A DNA stretch of 64,000 bases from NCBI RefSeq assembly GCF_000259235.1, contig NC_017733.1, forward strand, positions 1,302,001-1,366,000, given 5' to 3'. Positions 59,394 to 64,000 of the stretch are shown piece after piece (the first letter of the stretch is position 1; every line of letters begins with the position of its first letter). Below the pieces are notes generated by a model. That model ran no database searches, was not told where the DNA came from, and saw only the letters and a list, made by a program, of their open reading frames with translations. The position numbers and the translations under genes were made by a program. The stretch comes from Helicobacter pylori_CU (lineage in GTDB: Bacteria; Campylobacterota; Campylobacteria; Campylobacterales; Helicobacteraceae).

Positions 59394-60542
59394 CTAGGTA
59401 GGTCTTACAAATTCTACCCCAAGAGTTGATGCCCCAACCCTATGAATATTGATAGACGCATTTAAATCTCTGTCTATAACCAATCCGCAATATTTACAGT
59501 GGTATTCTCTTTCTTTATCTGTTTTGCCTAATTTTTTTATGTCTTTATTAAAGTTTTCATCAACAGATAAACAATTAGAACAAGTCTTAGAGCTAGGATA
59601 AAATCTATCAATCTTAACGACATGAGCCTTTTTTTCAAGGATTTTCACAAACTCGCTAAAAGCTATGTCGCTCACTTTCCTACCCCAAAGTTTTTGCATA
59701 GCTTTCATGTTCAAGTCTTCAATGAAAATGCTTTGGTATTTTTTGCTTAACTTCAAAGCCAATTTATAAAAGAAATCGGTTCTTAAGTGTTTGATTTTTT
59801 GGTGAAGTCGGGCTAGTTTCTTTTTAGCTTTTTTAAAGTTATTAGAACCATTAACTTTCTTGCTAAGGTTTTTACTAAGTCGTTTAATTAAAGGCAAGTA
59901 TTTAGAGAAAAATAAAGGCGACTCTATCTTAGTATTGTCAGATCCGGTTAAAAAAGTCCTTAACCCAAAGTCAAAGCCCACGCTTTTATCGCATGCGGTT
60001 TGCTTGTTAGGGTTATTTTCCAATTCACAGACCAGACACAAGAAATAATCGCCCATATTATCTCTTTTAATGGTTAAAGTTTTTACTTTCCCTATCAAAG
60101 CATAAGTTTTAATGAACTTGTAGCTATAACCATTAAAAGAAACAACGATGTCTTTTATCTCAAACCCCACTCCCTTATTCAATCCTGTCTTTTTATCAAC
60201 TTGGCTTTTGAAAGTGAAAGATTTGTAGTTGGCTACTTTTTTAAATCGTGGAAATTTAGCTTGTTTATTAAAGAATTTTTTAAACGCATTATCTATCCTT
60301 TCAGTTAAGTCTTGCAAGGTTTGTGAGCCTAGTGTTTTTAAAAAGGCATAACGACGAGTCTTTTTCAATTTGGTGGTGTGTTTTTGCAAATCGTTAAGTT
60401 TTAAATATTTTTTAAAAAGTCTATAGTAGCGTTTGTGCAAGGCAATGCAATGATTATAAAACACGCCATAACGCCTTAATAGTGTGTCTATACGCCTATT
60501 CTTATCGTTCTTATAGAGCTTTTGTTTGTAGGTTATCAACAT
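59394..60542 (-). CDS. tnpB: TnpB of ISHp608
   Basis: RNA-guided nuclease of the IS605 family. From the ATG at 60542 the product has 382 residues starting MLITYKQKLYKNDKNRR. It has RuvC motif I GFDFGLRTFL, motif II IFIEDLNMKAM, a four-cysteine zinc finger (CSNC...CKYC) and motif III IDRDLNASINI with the catalytic Asp present. All three acidic residues are therefore intact, unlike in the neighbouring IS607-family copy. Its guide RNA would be expected to come from the element's right end, just downstream (59315-59393). Its start overlaps tnpA by 32 bp. Confidence 0.92.
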   Translation of the reverse strand: MLITYKQKLYKNDKNRRIDTLLRRYGVFYNHCIALHKRYYRLFKKYLKLNDLQKHTTKLKKTRRYAFLKTLGSQTLQDLTERIDNAFKKFFNKQAKFPRFKKVANYKSFTFKSQVDKKTGLNKGVGFEIKDIVVSFNGYSYKFIKTYALIGKVKTLTIKRDNMGDYFLCLVCELENNPNKQTACDKSVGFDFGLRTFLTGSDNTKIESPLFFSKYLPLIKRLSKNLSKKVNGSNNFKKAKKKLARLHQKIKHLRTDFFYKLALKLSKKYQSIFIEDLNMKAMQKLWGRKVSDIAFSEFVKILEKKAHVVKIDRFYPSSKTCSNCLSVDENFNKDIKKLGKTDKEREYHCKYCGLVIDRDLNASINIHRVGASTLGVEFVRPT

Positions 60543-60978
60543 AACTTTTCCATTTTTCTTTTTGCTTAGGGCGGTTGCTGTTTTGTTGGTTTTCAATGTA
60601 TTGTTTGACAACATTCAAAGGTGCACCCCCCACTGTTGAAATGAAACAAGAATTGGTCCATAAAGTAGGTAGTTTTGTTTTTAAGTGGTTAAATTCTTGT
60701 CTTAATATCCTACTGCTACGACCTTTAGCGGTTTTAATGAACTTCATCACTCCAAAGCTTGGATCAATGTCAGCTAAAATGTGGATATGGTCTTTATCGG
60801 TTTGCATCTCTATGATCTCTACTCTTAATTCTTTAGCCACTTCTTGAATGATTTCTTTCAATCTCATTTCTACAGCTCCCACTAAGACCTTACGCCTGTA
60901 TTTAGGACACCAAACGATATGGTATTTGCAAGAATAGACAACATTATGATTGCTTTTGTATAAAACAGCGTTACTCAT
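60511..60978 (-). CDS. tnpA: Y1 transposase TnpA of ISHp608
   Basis: HUH-type single-strand transposase working as a dimer on the hairpin ends. The 155-residue product matches the structurally studied ISHp608 TnpA as I remember it. It has the HUH motif His64-Ile-His66 in DKDHIHILAD and the nucleophile Tyr127 in VVKQYIENQQ. It reads in the same direction as tnpB and overlaps it, as in ISHp608. Upstream, 60979-61151, holds the left end and another hairpin (AACGCC/GGCGTT at 61082-61097). Confidence 0.96.
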   Translation of the reverse strand: MSNAVLYKSNHNVVYSCKYHIVWCPKYRRKVLVGAVEMRLKEIIQEVAKELRVEIIEMQTDKDHIHILADIDPSFGVMKFIKTAKGRSSRILRQEFNHLKTKLPTLWTNSCFISTVGGAPLNVVKQYIENQQNSNRPKQKEKWKSYVDNLQTKAL

Positions 60979-61108
60979 ATTTGTATTATATATAAAAAAA
61001 ATAACTAATACAAGATATTCATAGTATTGCTATTATTTTTATATCATATTAACGCTGATACGACTATTTCATATGGCATTTAACGCCTAAAGGCGTTTCG
61101 CCTTGTAT

Positions 61109-61130
61109 CCCCATAGCTGAAATCTAGGGG
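61109..61130. other. ISHp608 left-end hairpin
   Basis: On the minus strand CCCCTAG...CTATGGGG forms an imperfect stem preceded by AAAG, the guide tetranucleotide that pairs with the TTAC target in ISHp608. It sits about 20 bases inside the left boundary at 61151. Confidence 0.8.
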
Positions 61131-61587
61131 CTTTAAGGCGTTAGTTTTTTTGTAAGAGCATTGACATTAAGCCAAGGGCATTGTTGCGATAAATACTTGT
61201 TTCTTAGCAAATCTTGTGTGTTCCAATTTTCTATGCTTTGCTTTAAATTCTCATAGTTGTATCTAATGCTTTGAAGTTGATACTGAGCGTTTTGTAAAAC
61301 TTGCATAGGATTGGCTAAAGTGATAGCACTACTACTAATCAAAGAATTAGTCGTATTTATCATGTTATTGACTTTTTGTAACTGATTGACTTGAGCTTGA
61401 GCCTTAGAAATAATCTCTTCGTATCTTTTGATACTATCTACCATTTTGCCTATGATAGTGGCTTGACTTACATGGGTTTCTGGGTCATTGACAATCAAAG
61501 GAGTTCCCCCCTCTGCAAAGACACTTTTGCAACATAAAAGAGCGCTAAAAAGCGCACTAAAAATTGATTTTTTCATTTTTAAACCTT

Positions 61588-62850
61588 TCATTTGTTATTT
61601 TTATCATTATCAAATCCAAAGCCACTTTTAACACTTGCTACAAAGTGTCTCACACCAGCTTTAGCACTTCTTGCATTTACAGCATTTGCCCCTCCACTTA
61701 GTCCAGCAAGTCCAAGAGCTTTAGCTCCAGCTTGAAGTCCTGCTAGTCCGCCCCCAGCACTCTGATAGGCTTGCTTAACTTGATTAGCAACCATAACTGC
61801 ACTACCCCCAAATACAGCTCCGCCTATTGTCATGCCAATTTTTTGCATCATTTCTGTTACTGCCCCAACGCCTCCACTTGTGCCAAAGATATTATTGATA
61901 AAATCAGGCACTCGTTTGACTAGAAAGAAACAAATCACAGAACCTAAAACAATAATGGTTAAAAAGCCTACAATAGAACTATGGGCTATATAAGAGTTCC
62001 AATCTCCTTTTAAGACATTGCCAAAGGCATCAATAATTTTTCCCTCATTTGCCATTTTATCCGCATTGCCATAAAAGCCTTGTGTGACTTCGTGTTTAGT
62101 GGGGATTAAAGCATTGGCTTTATAGATTATTCCATAATTAAAAAAAGCTACTAACATCATACAAGGTTTATAAAGAGTAAGGGAAATGAGCTTTTTAAGA
62201 TAGCTAAATAACATGCCTTTGGTTTGGGGGATTAAACCTAAAGGCAATACAATTAAACCTAATGCTGACCACATAAAAATTTCTGCTGTAACTAATAACA
62301 CAATAATAAGCAATAAGCCTAAAAAAAATAATTCCCCTAAAATCACTAAAAAAAACATGATTATTTTAGGCATCATTGTGAGCCAATTAAACATGCTAAT
62401 ACCATCAAAAGCATTATCCCACAGATTAACTATCATTGCATAAGCACTTGAAACTAGATTGCCTATATTAAAGGTTTCACTAGGACTAGCATTAGCATTG
62501 TTAGGAATTTCTAAGCCATCATTTAAGCTTTGAGCGATAAGTATAGCAAGCTTTTCAGCTGGATAAAATATCGTGTTAATGAAATAGGTGTTAAAATCAT
62601 TAGGATTTCTAATCCCCCAATTGATAAACCCCACAAACACGATGAATACAACCACTCCCATAGCGGTTTTAAACTCAAACATATCGCCCTCTTTCACACG
62701 CTTATACGCCCATATTATAAATAAAATAGTAATAATGGTGTTTAAAATGAGTTGTGCATGAAAAAAGCTACCCACATGTTCAGCAAGACTTTTGGCTACT
62801 TTTTGAGATGGCTCAACAAACATGCCCATAAGGGTGTCAAAAAAATTCAT
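61588..62850 (-). CDS. virB6: VirB6/TrbL-like type IV secretion inner-membrane protein
   Basis: Polytopic channel protein of the element's conjugative type IV system. The 420-residue product has an N-terminal periplasmic/amphipathic part, helices at about residues 33-50, 64-80, 160-215 (FFLVILGELFFLGLLLIIVLLVTAEIFMWSALGLIVLPLGLIP) and 290-312. The C terminus is Gly/Ala-rich (GGAVFGGSAVMVANQ, AGLQAGAKALGLAGLSGG). The conserved Trp in MWSALGLIVLPLG is typical of VirB6/TrbL. It overlaps the primase-like gene by 4 bp and lies 11 bp upstream of the virB5-like gene. Confidence 0.85.
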   Translation of the reverse strand: MNFFDTLMGMFVEPSQKVAKSLAEHVGSFFHAQLILNTIITILFIIWAYKRVKEGDMFEFKTAMGVVVFIVFVGFINWGIRNPNDFNTYFINTIFYPAEKLAILIAQSLNDGLEIPNNANASPSETFNIGNLVSSAYAMIVNLWDNAFDGISMFNWLTMMPKIIMFFLVILGELFFLGLLLIIVLLVTAEIFMWSALGLIVLPLGLIPQTKGMLFSYLKKLISLTLYKPCMMLVAFFNYGIIYKANALIPTKHEVTQGFYGNADKMANEGKIIDAFGNVLKGDWNSYIAHSSIVGFLTIIVLGSVICFFLVKRVPDFINNIFGTSGGVGAVTEMMQKIGMTIGGAVFGGSAVMVANQVKQAYQSAGGGLAGLQAGAKALGLAGLSGGANAVNARSAKAGVRHFVASVKSGFGFDNDKNNK

Positions 62851-64000
62851 CGCCCCCTCCCTTTAACACAACTTTGTGCTTGTAAATTTTCTTTAGCATT
62901 TTCTAAAATGCCCTTAAGCCTTTCATTAAAGGGCTTAATGCTATCAATTTGTTCTAATTTATCCATGATATTTTCCTTTTCTTGTGTTGAAGTGTAGTTG
63001 TCTTTTAATTTTTCTAAAGAGCTTTCTAAAAACTCCGCCATAGTGTCAATGTTAATCGCCTTATTTTCTATAATGTGTGCTAATTTCAAATCATCATTAC
63101 AATCTTTTGAAAAAGGCGTATAGATAGTGGGGAATTGCTGTGTAAGGGCATATAAAATACCCTCGCATCTTTCTTTGTATCCTTTACCCTTAATATCATT
63201 ATCAAAGGCTAAGATGACATTAAAACTATCTTGTGGCTTATTAACAGGCTTAGGCTTTCTGTATTCTCTAGTTCTTTCAACTTGCTTGTTGTAAATAAGA
63301 GCATTTTTTTCTCTTTGATAATTTTTAATAATGTCAGTGTAAGTCTCTACTACCACGCTATTAAAATCATCACTAGCCCTGCCTTGTCTCACTAATTCTT
63401 GCCATTGTTCTTCTTGTTTTAGATAATGGTTATACGCTCCTTGTTGTCGCCCTTTTAATTGCTTAAAAAAACTTTTTAAAAAGAGTTCTAATTTTTGTGC
63501 ATTAAATTGCCCTGCGGTGCTAATTAAAACGCTCTCTTTAGGCTCTAAACTTTGTAACTCTAAATAAGCTAGACTATCAAAGATATTTTCAGTAACAATG
63601 ACATTTTTAACTAAGCTTAAATTATTAGGGAACAAGAATTCTATGCCTTTAATTCCTTGTGCGATAGATTTTAATGGCTTGTCTCTTATGTTGCCCTCTT
63701 TGTCTGTGCTTAAGGGAGTATTTAGGCGTTTGTTAATCCCACACTGATGAATGGGTATGACATTAAGATTTTTATTCTCAAAAGCTAAATAGGTAGCAAG
63801 GATAAGATTATTAAAATTGTCCGTTTTTAAATGCTCTTTATAAGGCTCTAATAGCTTTGTATCAATGCCACGCTTTTTAATGAGTGTAGCGTTTTGTAAA
63901 TCATAGGGTTTAAGGTTTTTAAACTCATTGATGATTTTTTGAATTTCTTTGTTATTTTCGCTAGAGTTATCCCTTGCTTGTAGAGTATCTTTTTTATTGC
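62847..64000 (-). CDS. TOPRIM/DUF3991-type primase-like protein of the integrative element (5' end outside window)
   Basis: The frame is open from the right window edge to 62847, giving at least 383 residues. The upstream part has YDLQNATLIKKRGIDTKLLEPY and VIPIHQCGINKRLNTPL, like the DUF3991 zinc-binding-primase module. The TOPRIM domain follows, with VIVTENIFDSLAYLEL (catalytic Glu) and NVILAFDNDIKGKGYKER (Asp-x-Asp). The C terminus is a helical tail. Such proteins are typical of TnPZ/ICEHptfs elements and probably prime replication of the transferred strand. A methionine at 63635 is internal, not the start. Confidence 0.85.
   Translation of the reverse strand, partial: NKKDTLQARDNSSENNKEIQKIINEFKNLKPYDLQNATLIKKRGIDTKLLEPYKEHLKTDNFNNLILATYLAFENKNLNVIPIHQCGINKRLNTPLSTDKEGNIRDKPLKSIAQGIKGIEFLFPNNLSLVKNVIVTENIFDSLAYLELQSLEPKESVLISTAGQFNAQKLELFLKSFFKQLKGRQQGAYNHYLKQEEQWQELVRQGRASDDFNSVVVETYTDIIKNYQREKNALIYNKQVERTREYRKPKPVNKPQDSFNVILAFDNDIKGKGYKERCEGILYALTQQFPTIYTPFSKDCNDDLKLAHIIENKAINIDTMAEFLESSLEKLKDNYTSTQEKENIMDKLEQIDSIKPFNERLKGILENAKENLQAQSCVKGRGR

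Larger units (their letters stand above)
59315..61151 (-). mobile_element. ISHp608 insertion sequence (IS200/IS605 family), complete
   Basis: Both ends are recognisable. On the minus strand the element follows TTAC (61152-61155), the known ISHp608 target, and ends in TCAA (59315-59318). The left-end hairpin lies at about 61109-61130 (CCCCTAGA...AGCTATGGGG) and the right-end hairpin at 59326-59345 (CCCATAGCT-TT-AGCTATGGG). Length is 1,837 bp, close to the published 1.83 kb. There is no target duplication, and removing it restores the interrupted gene exactly. tnpA and tnpB are both intact, so it is probably active. Confidence 0.93.
59188..61576 (-). pseudogene. VirB5-like secreted protein of the element's type IV system, interrupted by ISHp608
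   Basis: The 5' part (61576 down to 61152) has a signal peptide (ALFSALLCCKSVFA), then a helical region with YEEIISKAQAQVNQLQKV and MQVLQNAQYQLQSIRYNYENL, like VirB5/TrbJ pilus-associated proteins. It enters the IS after NAL. Joining to 59314 restores TNQMLFLNQTMAMQSEIMADH and continues to HITKLSI and a stop at 59188: a 183-residue protein with no base lost or gained. As it stands the frame runs four codons past ACA into the IS and ends KKLTP. The ATG at 61576 has AAAGG seven bases upstream. Confidence 0.85.

Noticed and set aside
62847..63635. Separate 262-residue gene starting with TTG at 63635
   Set aside because: The frame is open and protein-like to the window edge, so this is the C-terminal part of a longer primase-like protein.

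Overview
The window comes from a Helicobacter pylori chromosome. Gene order is that of the reference strains from the S10 ribosomal operon through crdA, hopN, gap, ctpA, dnaB and crdRS to a type III mod locus. The codon use, homopolymer tracts, Hop porin, NikR and ISHp608/IS607 elements fit as well. Everything is read from the sequence; assignments rest on motifs, synteny and recalled family sequences, with no database search.

Layout. (1) 1-2391: minus-strand S10 operon (rplB partial, rplW, rplD, rplC, rpsJ) with a near-consensus promoter. (2) 2458-31217: housekeeping and metal genes: an ATPase, rnhB, fumC, the copper-efflux operon crdA-crdB-czcB-czcA, azlDC, dnaJ, mnmA, nadD-nikR, exbB-exbD-tonB, hopN, terC, corA, pgk-gap, ung, plsC, ctpA. 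(3) 31340-36966: a restriction-modification (R-M) patch. A phase-variable type IIG enzyme gene is followed by broken target-recognition-like cassettes, into which a decayed HinfI-type system has been placed between 113-bp direct repeats. (4) 36991-47521: nadC-nadA-psd-ubiA-comEC-dnaB-nnr and the copper sensor pair crdSR; crdS has an A8 tract that puts its start codon out of frame. (5) 47555-53630: an EcoRV-like R-M pair lying between two copies of a type III mod gene that share about 1.25 kb of identical DNA but carry different recognition domains. (6) 53637-64000: left part of an integrative element (TnPZ / ICEHptfs type): attachment-like dyad, xerT remnant, an AbiEii toxin pair, an HEPN Abi gene with a premature stop, hicBA broken by an amber codon and an IS607-family element, an ISHp608 copy inside a virB5-like gene, virB6, and a TOPRIM primase running off the end.

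How it fits together. The copper sensor (crdRS) and its efflux target operon are both here, and the sensor is probably switched off. NikR lies divergent from exbB-exbD-tonB, which energises outer-membrane metal uptake. The second half is a succession of R-M and abortive-infection modules, each entering by a visible route: long target duplication, insertion sequence, or Xer-type integration. Many are damaged, in ways that can be read exactly from the sequence.
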